From contig NZ_CP072943.1 in the NCBI RefSeq assembly GCF_018069705.1, positions 2,879,945-2,943,944 on the forward strand: a stretch of 64,000 nt of DNA, read 5' to 3'. Below, in pieces: positions 43,927 to 52,651 of the stretch (positions within the stretch are counted from its first letter, which is position 1; every line of letters starts with the position of its first letter). A program made the translations under genes and the position numbers. The stretch is from Aminithiophilus ramosus. GTDB taxonomy: Bacteria > Synergistota > Synergistia > Synergistales > Aminithiophilaceae. The notes under the pieces were generated by a model. That model ran no database searches, was not told where the DNA came from, and saw only the letters and a program-made list of their open reading frames with translations.

Positions 43927-44532
43927 TCAGCGCCGGACCTCGCCGTCGAAACAGTCCGGGCAGAGGACGCGACCGCCGTGGAGCCTCGCCTTCGTCTCCA
44001 TGACCTTTTCGCCGCACCGCTCGCAGAGGCGGCTCGGCTCCATGGGGGCGTGAGGGGGAACGTCCCTGCGCACCGGTCCGACGAGAAGGAGGGCCTCAAG
44101 GTCGGCGTCGAGAAGCGCCTGAGCCCTGGCCTCGCGGAGAGTGGCGAAGTCGAGTCGCTCCTTTTCGGAGAGAGTGCCCTCGTTGCTTTTGATCTGCAAC
44201 ATCCGGTAGAGATCGCCTCCCTCGTCGGGCCGAGGCCGGGGTACGAGGCGAACCGCCTTGCCGTCGCGGCGCCGGTAGAAACTGAAGGCCATCTTTCCCA
44301 CGTCGCGGACGACGAGGTTGCCCTTGCCGAGCGTGCATCCCGTCAGGACCTGGACGGCATCGACGGCGCAGCTGTCCGATTCGGCGACGGCGACGATCTC
44401 TTCGTCGCCGGCCCGCCCCACCTCCTGCAGGGCCTTTTCGGCGATGCGAATGCCCAGGGCCAATCCCGGACACCAGTGACCGTGAAAGGCGACGACCTCT
44501 TCGATCCGCTTGGGGCTGAACTCCGTTCCCAT
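43927..44532 (-). CDS. FmdE family protein (formylmethanofuran dehydrogenase subunit E-like)
   Basis: 201 residues. The FmdE core begins FHGHWCPGLALGIRIAEKAL, followed by SDSCAVDAVQVLTGCTLGKGNL and a C-terminal zinc ribbon CERCGEKV ... CPDCF. In non-methanogens these proteins occur as stand-alone forms of unknown function linked to molybdenum or tungsten enzymes. No such enzyme is next to it here. The ATG at 44532 has GGAGG upstream. Confidence 0.88.
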   Translation of the reverse strand: MGTEFSPKRIEEVVAFHGHWCPGLALGIRIAEKALQEVGRAGDEEIVAVAESDSCAVDAVQVLTGCTLGKGNLVVRDVGKMAFSFYRRRDGKAVRLVPRPRPDEGGDLYRMLQIKSNEGTLSEKERLDFATLREARAQALLDADLEALLLVGPVRRDVPPHAPMEPSRLCERCGEKVMETKARLHGGRVLCPDCFDGEVRR

Positions 44533-44675
44533 CGTTGACCTCCTTCTCCTTCCCTTTCCCGCGAAGGGCCGCCACGGCACGCGGCGGGGCCTCCGTTCCG
44601 ACGTCGCGCGACCGGCCGCTTCCTCCGGCGGAGGCGGTCTGCCGGAGAAAGCGGAGAAGGGCACGGGCGGGAGAG

Positions 44676-45131
44676 TCAGCGGAGGTGCAGCTCCTCGCCC
44701 TCGCCGACAAGCAGATCCTTCCGCCGGGCCCAACGCCAGGCCCGGCGGAAGGTGACCGTCCTCAGGGGATCGGCACCGTCGCCGTCGCGCCCCTCGGCCA
44801 GGGCCGCGCCGAGCGCGAGGGCCCCCCGCATGAAGGCGACGCTTTTGGCGACGCAGAAAAGCCCCGCCGCCAGGCCGATCAGGGAGGGAACGAAGGTGAC
44901 GGAGCGGAGATCGGCGGAGACGACAGCCATCCCCCAGATGGAGAAGAGGACGAGACTCGCCGCGGAAAGAGACAGAAGAAGGGCCGTCGTCCAGTAAAGC
45001 CCCCTTCTCTCGAAGGGATCGTCAAGAGAGGTCACCCGACCCAGATGGCCCCGCGACTCGCGGTAGAGCCGACCGAGCCCCGAGTGCCAGAGACGCCGCA
45101 GGACCTCGTCGGAGGGCATTTCCGTCGTCAT
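44676..45131 (-). CDS. Small membrane protein, unknown
   Basis: 151 residues with two to three hydrophobic segments (YWTTALLLSLSAASLVLFSI and SLIGLAAGLFCVAKSVAFM) between charged ends. Not recognised. It precedes fmdE on the same strand, with a 143-base gap. Confidence 0.6.
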   Translation of the reverse strand: MTTEMPSDEVLRRLWHSGLGRLYRESRGHLGRVTSLDDPFERRGLYWTTALLLSLSAASLVLFSIWGMAVVSADLRSVTFVPSLIGLAAGLFCVAKSVAFMRGALALGAALAEGRDGDGADPLRTVTFRRAWRWARRKDLLVGEGEELHLR

Positions 45132-45206
45132 CGTCTTTCACCCTTTCTTTTGCCGTGCTCCCCCGATCGGCGCGTGGCGCGATCGCTTCCTCCCCCAGTT
45201 TCTCAC

Positions 45207-45243
45207 AAAAACGAGGAGGGAGGGGACCTCCCCCTCCCTCCTC
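45207..45243 (-). terminator. Intrinsic terminator of the large lipoprotein gene
   Basis: 13-bp arms GAGGAGGGAGGGG / CCCCTCCCTCCTC followed on the minus strand by GTTTTTG. It lies 20 bases past the stop codon. Confidence 0.85.
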
Positions 45244-45262
45244 TCGGATATCGCGTCCTCCG

Positions 45263-48200
45263 CTAGCGGAGAGGCGATTCGGCGTCGTACCGGGGCGGCA
45301 CGTAGGGGAAGGCGCGCATGGACGGAGCCGATCCGCTCTCCGTCGGCTCGGGGACGGTGAAGGAGTAGTGTTTGCGGACGCCGGGAACCAGATCGGAACC
45401 GGACGTGGCGTCTCCGGCAAGGCCCGTGACGCCCAAGAAGGAGATCGAGTAGGTGCCGATGCTGTCGGGGGCCTCGATGCCGACGAGCATGGCCGTGTGG
45501 GGACCGGGCGAGAGGCTCAGCTTCCAGGTCTGGCTGTAGCTGCCCCAGGTGGCGTACATGGTTCCGATGTACCTGCCGTCGACGTAGAGGGCGAAGGCGT
45601 CGTCCTTGGCCCCTCCGCTGTCGGTGACGGTGACGGAGATCTCCCCTTCGACGACTTCGTAGGTGACGTCATCGTCGGTCCAGTCGCTCCACTGACCGTC
45701 GAAGCGGCTCCGGGCCCTGACGTCGTAGACGTCGGGATCGAGGCCGGCAGGGACGACGATGGACAGCGACGTCTCCGCCCCGGCCGTGATGAGGGCCTTC
45801 CGGCCGCCGACGGTGATCTCGTTGTCGCCGGCGACGGCGCTGAACCCGGCGCCGTAGACGACGGCCTTGGCTCCGGCCGGTCCTTTGGCGGGATCGATGG
45901 AGGCGAGCGTCACGTCGGTGACGATCGTGACGGCATCGTCTTTGACGTACTTGGCCCCGGCCTCGTCGGTGGGATGGTGGACGGTGACGTCGAGGGTATC
46001 GCCGTCGCCGTCTTCAGCGTACTCCTTGGCCCGTTCGAGCCACCAGCCGGGAACGGCGATGCCCAGACGTTTCCCGTCCTCGGCGATCCACTTGGGATCG
46101 CCGCGCCACTCGTTGCCCTTGACGTCGGTGAAGATGACCTTGGGCTCCAGGGTGCTTCTCAGAGGCCACCAGCCCCGGACGATGGGGCCGAAGCCCTTGC
46201 CGACGACGGCGAAATTGACGTTGCTGCCGTCGGGCTTGAGCTTGGCCGGACGGACCTCGTCGATCTGGACGGGGAACTCGACGGTGAAATCGATGACGCT
46301 GTCCGTCGTGACGATGTCGGCGACGGCGCTCGAGGCCGTCACGCCGTTGCTGACGTGACCGGCGATATCGAGGGCCAGGTTGAGCTGGCCGACGATGGGG
46401 ATGAACTTGGCCGCCACCTTGGCGGCGAACTTCTTCAGGGCCGCCTCGGCCAGTCCGGGGCCATACTTCTTGGCGATGGCCGTCATGATGGGGCCAGGAG
46501 GCGCGCTGAGGGCATCGGCCTTGAGCGTCGCCAGGGCGCTGCTCACGGCTCCCTTCACGTTGCCCTGCAGGGCCATGTCGACGATGTTGGGCGTGTAGCT
46601 GAGGAAGAGATTGGGCCAGAAGCTGGGATCGTAGCCCAGGCCGATGAGGGAGGCGATGGGCGGGAAGAGGATCTTTTCGACGACGGAACGGATGTAGAGC
46701 CATTTCCAGACGTCGAAGGGCCGGGCGCTCGTCTTGGGGTCGTAGGCTTTGTCGACGCCGCCCGTCATGACCTGGACGACGCCGTTGCGGTAGCCCGGGA
46801 CGTCGAAGTCCTGGGTGCTGGCGATGAAGAGCAGGCCGTAGCCCTGAGGGCCGATCATGTCCGATACGGCCGAGGAGTGGCTCCGGACGACCTTGCCGTC
46901 GGCCGTCGTCACCTGGGCCGAGAGGTAGAGAAGGGAGTCGTTCTCGACGCCCACGTTTCCCTTTCCGGCGATCTCGTAGACGGAGATGTCGTCGACCTCG
47001 GCGGGAGTGATGGTCGCCCCCTCGGCCCGGAGGCGGATCGACCGGGCCCGACCGGCGGCCAGGAAGTCGCTCTGGACGACGGCGGCGGCGGCCTCCATGG
47101 CGGCGTTGAGGGCCGTCGCGATCGCTTCGTCCTCTCCGCGCAGGACGGAGGGATCGGCGGCGAGTTTGGCCTCCAGCAGAGCGGCCAGGGCCCTGACCTC
47201 GTCGAGGGCGACGAGACGGTCGCGCAGCGCCTCCAGATCGCCGGCGGCGACGAGCTCCTCCGGCATCAGAGCGGCCCAGACCATGGCCAGAGCCGTTCCG
47301 CCGCCGTCGACGGCGACGGAGGCCTCTCCTGGGAGGATCAGCCCCTGGAGGAAGGTGACGTAGTCGTCCTGGCCCCGCACGTAGAAGGCCGTCACGATCG
47401 TGGGAGCCGTCATGCTGACGGGAATCGAGAAGACCCCATCCGCGTCTGGCCTGGCCTCTTCGAGGCTGTTCCAGTCGACGACGAGTTCCGTCACGTCCAG
47501 CGCCGAGCCGGTCGGCAACGTCACCCGGCCCGTCACGATGCCGGTGATCTGAAGCCAGAGGGCGTTGGAGTCGACTCCGTCGGAGGAGAGATAGACCGGC
47601 CCCGACCGGGCGTCGCCGGAAACCCAGGCGGTGAACTCCGTCGCGCTGCCCCAGCGGTTGTCGTAGGTCGTCTGAGCCCCGTTGAAACAGACCGTGAAGT
47701 TCCGGTTCAGGTTCAGCCCCCGGAAGATCGCCCGGCCCGACGAATCGGAGAGGACCCCCGTCAGGACGGGGCTGTCGCCGGCGACGGCCAGCGGAGAGAG
47801 GGCGTTGGTCCGCGAGGCGCCGACGACGACGAAGAGCGTCACCGTCCCCGCCTCGATGCCCTCGGGCCAGTCGAAGAGCAGATCTCCGTCCGAGGCCTCG
47901 TCGGGCCTCAGGTTGATCGGGTTGTGGGCATCGGGACCGACGAGGACGATCCAGGCCGACGTCGCCTCGGAGGGAAGGCCCCTGCCGGAGAGACGGATTC
48001 GGTCGCCCCCGGCGGCGACGTTTTCCACCCCCTTCGTCTCGTTCAGGAAGGTGAAGAGATCGGCCTCTTCCGAGAACTCCAGGGCCGTGACGGACGCGGC
48101 GCCGTCGACTTCGTTCTCGTCGAGAAGGCCGTCGTTGTCGTTATCGCCGTCCATGAAATCGGGCCGCCCGTCGCCGTCGCTGTCGACGGGCTTCAGCGGC

Positions 48201-49954
48201 AGGGACCCCGCCTCGGCCGCGTCGCCCCTGACGAGTTTCGCCCCCTTGCCACGGCCGCTGAGCGTGACCGTGACGGCGGCATTGTCGCTGTCCTCGTCGA
48301 GGAAGTTGGGGTAGCCGTCGCCGTCGGCATCGTTCCAGGCGTCGATTTCGGCCTTCGTCATGCCCCGGTCCGCTCCCTCGCGGGCCGAAAGGTACTCGAC
48401 GCTGTCGGGAATCCCGTCGCCGTCGCTGTCATGGTCCCACCAGGCGGGCAGACCGTCGCCGTCGACGTCGGCCAGGCGCCAGTCCTTCAGGACGGGGGCG
48501 ATCTCGGCGAGATCGGGAACGCCGTCGCCGTCGCTGTCGGCATTGTACCTGTTGCTGTCCAGGGCGTCTTCCCTCTCGTCGGAGACGCCGTCCGAATCGG
48601 AGTCCCGGAAGGTCTCGACGGAGTAGGTCCAGGAGGGATCGCTCCCGCCCGTGCCGTCGGTGACGATGAGGTAGGCCGTCAGGTCGTCGGAGGCGACGAC
48701 GAAGGTCGAGGCCGTCTGGCCCACGCCGCCTTCGACTTCAGCTGCCGTCAGGGAGGCTCCGTCGGCCAGGATGAGGGCGATCGTCGGATCCCAGTCCGTC
48801 CCGTCGGCGCGGGTCAGGACGGCCGAGTAGGTCCCGGCCTCGGAGAAGGAGAGGGCGAAGTAGTCCATGTCGGCCCTTCCGCCGGAGGAGTCGATCTTGC
48901 CCGCCAGGCGATGGGGGACGACGAGGGGCGCGCCCCGACCTTCGGCGACGGAGATCCCGTCGTTGCTGTTGCCGTCGGTTTCGGCCTCGTCGTGGACGGG
49001 GTAGTCGGTCAGGTTGGCGTCGAAGGGTTCGTCGTCGTCGATGTCGCCCCGCCCGTCGCCGTCTTCGTCGAGAACGTAGTAGTTGCCCTCCGTCGACAGA
49101 CGGCCGGCCCATTTGAGATGGGAGGCCCTGTCGTCGGGGAAGGCGTCGTCGTCGTTGACGAAGCCGTCGCCGTCGCGGTCGGGATCGTCGCCGTCGGGGC
49201 GCCCGTCTCCGTCGAGATCGTCGATGAGGGTGACGTCGACGGAGGCGACGGCCGACTGGCCCATGCCGTTGCCCACCTTCAGGGTGACGGTGTAGACTCC
49301 GGCCTCGTCGGAGTGGAAGCCCGTCACGGGCGACGTCGGAGCCGTCAGGACGGGCAGAGCCTCATCGGCCGTCGAGACCGTCGGGGCGGAGAAACCCGTC
49401 ACCGTCCAGAGATAGGTGATCCCCCGGCTGGCCCGTCCGTCGAGGTAGAGCGTCGTGTCGACGCCGGGAAGACCGCCTTCCGGGACGGTCGCCCCCTGGA
49501 GCGAAAGGGCCCTCACGTCGGCGACGGGCATTTTTTCCGGATCGTCGTTGACGGAGAGGGTCACGATATAGGGATACTCCCGGGACGGACCGTCGGCCGC
49601 CGTCACGTCGAGGACGATCCTGTAGGCCCCGGCGCTGTCGCCGCAGAAATCGGTCGTCGCCGCAGCCTCGTCGGCGATCTTCCAGGCCGATCCTTCGGGC
49701 TGGCTCGTCACGGCCCAGCGATAGGCCGTGCCGACGTGTTTCGAGCCGTCGAGGACGACGACGGCCCCTCCCTCGGAGGCGGGGAGAAGCCCTTCATTGA
49801 TGACGCCCGTCAGCTCCTCGGCGACGGGCTCCTCCGGACCGGGTCCGGGATCGTCGGAAGTGCCCCCGCCCCCTCCGCCACAGCCTCCCAACAGCAAAAG
49901 CGACAGGAAAAGAACTCCGGCCGCCGTCCAGAGACGTCGTTTCCGCTCCGGCAT
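45263..49954 (-). CDS. Large lipoprotein with calcium-binding repeats and TIG/PKD-like domains
   Basis: 1,563 residues. Lipobox LGGC at 22-25 is followed by a poly-Gly linker. An N-terminal part of about 300 residues has PKD-like strands. A run of thrombospondin-type-3/EF-hand repeats (DLDGDGRPDGDDPDRDGDG, DSDGDGVPDLAE, DHDSDGDGIPD) then extends to about 620, with a pre-peptidase-type domain embedded. Next come IPT/TIG-like domains with GRGLPSEA and GKGFGPIV motifs and a Ser/Val-rich end. It is likely anchored in the outer membrane and displayed, needing calcium for rigidity. The ATG at 49954 has GGAGAGAG upstream; earlier starts lack it. No sortase or type II signal seen. Confidence 0.85.
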   Translation of the reverse strand: MPERKRRLWTAAGVLFLSLLLLGGCGGGGGGTSDDPGPGPEEPVAEELTGVINEGLLPASEGGAVVVLDGSKHVGTAYRWAVTSQPEGSAWKIADEAAATTDFCGDSAGAYRIVLDVTAADGPSREYPYIVTLSVNDDPEKMPVADVRALSLQGATVPEGGLPGVDTTLYLDGRASRGITYLWTVTGFSAPTVSTADEALPVLTAPTSPVTGFHSDEAGVYTVTLKVGNGMGQSAVASVDVTLIDDLDGDGRPDGDDPDRDGDGFVNDDDAFPDDRASHLKWAGRLSTEGNYYVLDEDGDGRGDIDDDEPFDANLTDYPVHDEAETDGNSNDGISVAEGRGAPLVVPHRLAGKIDSSGGRADMDYFALSFSEAGTYSAVLTRADGTDWDPTIALILADGASLTAAEVEGGVGQTASTFVVASDDLTAYLIVTDGTGGSDPSWTYSVETFRDSDSDGVSDEREDALDSNRYNADSDGDGVPDLAEIAPVLKDWRLADVDGDGLPAWWDHDSDGDGIPDSVEYLSAREGADRGMTKAEIDAWNDADGDGYPNFLDEDSDNAAVTVTLSGRGKGAKLVRGDAAEAGSLPLKPVDSDGDGRPDFMDGDNDNDGLLDENEVDGAASVTALEFSEEADLFTFLNETKGVENVAAGGDRIRLSGRGLPSEATSAWIVLVGPDAHNPINLRPDEASDGDLLFDWPEGIEAGTVTLFVVVGASRTNALSPLAVAGDSPVLTGVLSDSSGRAIFRGLNLNRNFTVCFNGAQTTYDNRWGSATEFTAWVSGDARSGPVYLSSDGVDSNALWLQITGIVTGRVTLPTGSALDVTELVVDWNSLEEARPDADGVFSIPVSMTAPTIVTAFYVRGQDDYVTFLQGLILPGEASVAVDGGGTALAMVWAALMPEELVAAGDLEALRDRLVALDEVRALAALLEAKLAADPSVLRGEDEAIATALNAAMEAAAAVVQSDFLAAGRARSIRLRAEGATITPAEVDDISVYEIAGKGNVGVENDSLLYLSAQVTTADGKVVRSHSSAVSDMIGPQGYGLLFIASTQDFDVPGYRNGVVQVMTGGVDKAYDPKTSARPFDVWKWLYIRSVVEKILFPPIASLIGLGYDPSFWPNLFLSYTPNIVDMALQGNVKGAVSSALATLKADALSAPPGPIMTAIAKKYGPGLAEAALKKFAAKVAAKFIPIVGQLNLALDIAGHVSNGVTASSAVADIVTTDSVIDFTVEFPVQIDEVRPAKLKPDGSNVNFAVVGKGFGPIVRGWWPLRSTLEPKVIFTDVKGNEWRGDPKWIAEDGKRLGIAVPGWWLERAKEYAEDGDGDTLDVTVHHPTDEAGAKYVKDDAVTIVTDVTLASIDPAKGPAGAKAVVYGAGFSAVAGDNEITVGGRKALITAGAETSLSIVVPAGLDPDVYDVRARSRFDGQWSDWTDDDVTYEVVEGEISVTVTDSGGAKDDAFALYVDGRYIGTMYATWGSYSQTWKLSLSPGPHTAMLVGIEAPDSIGTYSISFLGVTGLAGDATSGSDLVPGVRKHYSFTVPEPTESGSAPSMRAFPYVPPRYDAESPLR

Positions 49955-50027
49955 CGCACTCTCTCCTTCCTCCACCGACCCTGGCCCGAACTCCGAGTGA
50001 ACGGACCCCCTACCCCTTCCTCTTTCA

Positions 50028-50069
50028 GGCGACGGGAAAAACCCGCCGAAGCGGGCCGGTCCCGTCGCC
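50028..50069 (-). promoter_or_regulatory. Structured leader with internal terminator-like hairpin
   Basis: On the minus strand an outer ten-base stem GGCGACGGGA / TCCCGTCGCC encloses CCCGC-TTCG-GCGGG followed by TTTTT. The inner hairpin plus T run is a classic terminator placed 74 bases before the lipoprotein start, so transcription may be attenuated. Confidence 0.55.
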
Positions 50070-50392
50070 TATTTAGAATAGCTCTTCAACAAAAATAAAT
50101 CATTTACAAAATCTTAATTATTCTGATTTTTAAATTAAAAATTGTTTTATATTATCCCTGCTTCATGCTTGAAGAGGGCGACGGCGCCCTCGGCCCCCGG
50201 TCCGCAGGCGACCATCAGGATGAACGCTTCACCGGCCCAGCCAGGAGGCATCCGAAAGACAAAGACCGTGGCCTCGAACCCGCACCTGCGAGGTCATTCG
50301 AAGGGATCTCGGATCGGTCCGACGAAATCCGTCCCGAAGAGCCTGTCCGCGCTGGTCGTCCGCCCCCGGGAAGGAGGACCCTTTCCGGAAGG

Positions 50393-50419
50393 GGCGCTCG
50401 GCGACGGTCGCCGAGCGCC
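50393..50419. repeat. 13-bp perfect inverted repeat after thiE
   Basis: Arms GGCGCTCGGCGAC / GTCGCCGAGCGCC around one base, eight bases past the thiE stop. Terminator-like without a T run. Confidence 0.75.
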
Positions 50420-50427
50420 GTCGCGCC

Positions 50428-51054
50428 TCAACCGGTCATCGCCGCACGGAAGGCCCGCGCCGCCGCGGCCGGGTCTTCGGCCCCGACGACGGCCGAGGCC
50501 ACGGAGACGCCGCAGGCTCCGGCCTCGAGGAGTTCCGCGACCTGCCCGCTCCCGATGCCGCCTATGGCGACGACGGGGAGTTCCACGGCCCGACAGACTC
50601 GGCGGAACCTTTCGACGCCGATGACGACGGCCTCCTCCTTCGTCTTCGTGGGGAAGAGGGCGCCGACGCCGAGGTAGTCGGCCCCGTCGCTTCGAGCCCG
50701 CAGGGCTTCCTCGACGGTCCGGGCCGAGGCGCCGACGACGAAACCCGCCGGGACGAGAAGGCGCGCCGGGGCGACGGGAAGGTCGGAGCGGCCCAGATGG
50801 ACGCCGTCGGCTCCTGCGGCCAGGGCCACGTCGAGACGGTCGTTGACGATGAAGAGGGCGCCGAAGGCGTCGCAGAGGGTGCGGAAGCGCCGGGCCTCCT
50901 CGTAGAGCTCCCGCGACGAGGCCTCTTTGTGGCGGAGCTGGAGGGCCGTGGCGCCGCCTTCGAGAGCGAGACGGCCCTGTTCCTCCAGGGAGCGCCCGAG
51001 GCCGGAGCGGAGGTCGGGAATGACGTAAAGCCTCAGGCTTTCCGCCAACGTCAT
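50428..51054 (-). CDS. thiE: Thiamine-phosphate synthase (ThiE)
   Basis: Joins HMP-PP and thiazole phosphate to thiamine phosphate. 208 residues, a TIM barrel with LQLRHKEASSRELYEEA, FIVNDRLDVALAAGADGVHLGRSDLP, VGASARTVEEA, DYLGVGALFPTKTK and AIGGIG. The ATG at 51054 overlaps the thiM stop (ATGA). Last gene of the thi operon. Confidence 0.95.
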   Translation of the reverse strand: MTLAESLRLYVIPDLRSGLGRSLEEQGRLALEGGATALQLRHKEASSRELYEEARRFRTLCDAFGALFIVNDRLDVALAAGADGVHLGRSDLPVAPARLLVPAGFVVGASARTVEEALRARSDGADYLGVGALFPTKTKEEAVVIGVERFRRVCRAVELPVVAIGGIGSGQVAELLEAGACGVSVASAVVGAEDPAAAARAFRAAMTG

Positions 51055-51842
51055 GGCCGGATCCTTTCGACGAGGGAGGATCCCTCGTCCAGGTCCGCCC
51101 CGTCCAGCGAGGCCAGGGCGTCGACGAATTCCGACCGGAAGGAGGCGGGACCGGCGGCCCGATCCGCCCGGGCCGAGGCGAGACGAAAGGCGACGAGGGC
51201 CGCCAGGGCCGCCTCCAGGGGCTCGGCCACGGCAAGACAGGCGGCCATGACGCTGCCCAGGCAGCAGCCGCTGCCGGGAAGGGCAGGAAGGCGCGGCGAT
51301 CCGCCTCGGACCGTCCAGAACCGTCCCTCGAAGAAGAGGAGGTCTTCCTCTCCGGTGGCGACGGCCAGCGTCGCCCGATCCGACCGGACGAGGCGGGCCA
51401 GAGCCTCTGCGACGCCTCGCGCCTCCCCTCCCTCGACGCCGCGCATCGTGCCCTCCCCTCCTCCCAGGAGGGCCATTTCGGCCCTGTTCCCCTTGACGGC
51501 GAGGGGACGGGCCCGAAGGAGGGCGTCGATCCACTCCCTCCGCCAGGCCGTGGCTCCGTAGCCGACGGGGTCGACGAGACAGGGGCGGCCGCGGCGAAGG
51601 CCGGCCAGGGCCTCGACGAAGGCTTCGGGAGAGGTCGTCCCGGGCATCCCCGCGTTGAGGAGAAGGCCGTCGGCCGCGGCGGCGATCTCCCGGGCCTCGG
51701 CGGGGTGGCGGGAGAGGACGGGCACGGCGCCGACGGCGGCCGTGACCTCGGCCTGCCAGCCGGCGGCGACGGCGCTGGTGAGCTGATAGACGAGAGGGCG
51801 CCGGGAGAGGGCCTCCCAGGCCCGACGGAGATCGGGGATCAT
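51051..51842 (-). CDS. thiM: Hydroxyethylthiazole kinase (ThiM)
   Basis: Phosphorylates 4-methyl-5-(2-hydroxyethyl)thiazole salvaged from outside. 263 residues, ribokinase-like: PLVYQLTSAVAAG, NAGMPG, VDPVGYGATAWR, VKGNRAEM and the GSGCCLGS anion hole near residue 190. The start is ATG at 51842 with ATGA overlap to thiD. The usual early NxVTN motif reads YQLTSAV here, a small deviation in the substrate region. Confidence 0.92.
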   Translation of the reverse strand: MIPDLRRAWEALSRRPLVYQLTSAVAAGWQAEVTAAVGAVPVLSRHPAEAREIAAAADGLLLNAGMPGTTSPEAFVEALAGLRRGRPCLVDPVGYGATAWRREWIDALLRARPLAVKGNRAEMALLGGGEGTMRGVEGGEARGVAEALARLVRSDRATLAVATGEEDLLFFEGRFWTVRGGSPRLPALPGSGCCLGSVMAACLAVAEPLEAALAALVAFRLASARADRAAGPASFRSEFVDALASLDGADLDEGSSLVERIRP

Positions 51843-52651
51843 CGTCGCGGCTCCAGCCAGGGAGGGACGACGGAATGTCCCACGGGGCCGGCGCCCCGGC
51901 CGGGACGGAAACCTCGGCGCAGGGCCATCTGCAGGTAGGTCAATCCTCTCTCGACGGCCTCCTCCAGAGGCGATCCGGCGGCCAGCTCGGCGGTGACGGC
52001 GGCGCTGAGCGTGCAGCCCGTGCCGTGGGTGTTGACCGTGTCGAGGCGATCGTGGCGGAAAAGGCGGACGTTTTCTCCGTCGAAGAGAAGATCGGTCACC
52101 GTCTCCCCCCGGCCGTGGCCCCCCTTGACGAGGGCCGCCCCGGCGCCGCCGTCGACGAGGGCCCTGGCGGCGGCCTCCATGGAGGGAACATCCTCGACGG
52201 GGAAGCCCACGAGCCGCGAGGCCTCGGGGAGGTTGGGCGTCACCAGAAGCGCCAGGGGGATGAGACGGGAGGCGAGGGCCTCCTGGGCCCCTTCGGCGAT
52301 GAGGAGATCGCCGCTGGTGGCGACCATGACGGGGTCGACGACGAGCCTTTTCGTGCCGAAGGCGGAGAAGACGTCGGCGATGACTTCGATGAGGGCCTTT
52401 TCGGCCACCATTCCCGTCTTGGCGGCCCCGACGGGAAAGTCGGAGAGGACGGCCTCCATCTGGCGCCGGACGCTCTCGACCGGGACGACCTGGACGTGGT
52501 GGACGCCGAGGCTGTTCTGGGCCGTCAGGGCCGTGACGGCGCTCGTCCCGAAGACGTCGAGGGCGGCGAAGGTCTTGAGATCGGCCTGAATGCCCGCGCC
52601 GCCGCCGGAATCGCTCCCGGCGACGGTGAGGGCCAGGGCTCGGTAGCTCAT
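51839..52651 (-). CDS. thiD: HMP/HMP-phosphate kinase (ThiD)
   Basis: Two-step kinase producing HMP-PP. 270 residues: ALTVAGSDSGGGAGIQADLKTF at the N-terminus, GTSAVTALTAQNS, KTGM, VVDPVM, VKGGHG and the catalytic THGTGCTLSAAVTA. Strong family match over the full length. ATG at 52651 overlaps the thiY stop. Confidence 0.96.
   Translation of the reverse strand: MSYRALALTVAGSDSGGGAGIQADLKTFAALDVFGTSAVTALTAQNSLGVHHVQVVPVESVRRQMEAVLSDFPVGAAKTGMVAEKALIEVIADVFSAFGTKRLVVDPVMVATSGDLLIAEGAQEALASRLIPLALLVTPNLPEASRLVGFPVEDVPSMEAAARALVDGGAGAALVKGGHGRGETVTDLLFDGENVRLFRHDRLDTVNTHGTGCTLSAAVTAELAAGSPLEEAVERGLTYLQMALRRGFRPGRGAGPVGHSVVPPWLEPRR

Larger units (their letters stand above)
49955..50427. other. Regulatory and intergenic region before the lipoprotein gene
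   Basis: It contains a hairpin/terminator-like leader (50028-50069), an A+T-rich tract (50071-50157) far below the local G+C level that probably holds the promoter, and a terminator-like inverted repeat after thiE (50393-50419). A short open frame on the minus strand (50296-50156, about 46 codons ending TAA) looks coding by third-position G+C but has no start and follows a TGA; it may be a gene remnant. Confidence 0.5.

Noticed and set aside
50156..50296. Minus-strand open frame of about 46 codons with coding-like third positions (MPPGWAGEAFILMVACG) after a TGA
   Set aside because: No start codon with a ribosome-binding site, no family match, and it may be a relic; kept only as a note.
50255..50300. 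TTCGA-containing stretch resembling a tRNA T-arm
   Set aside because: No acceptor, D-arm or anticodon stem can be formed around it.
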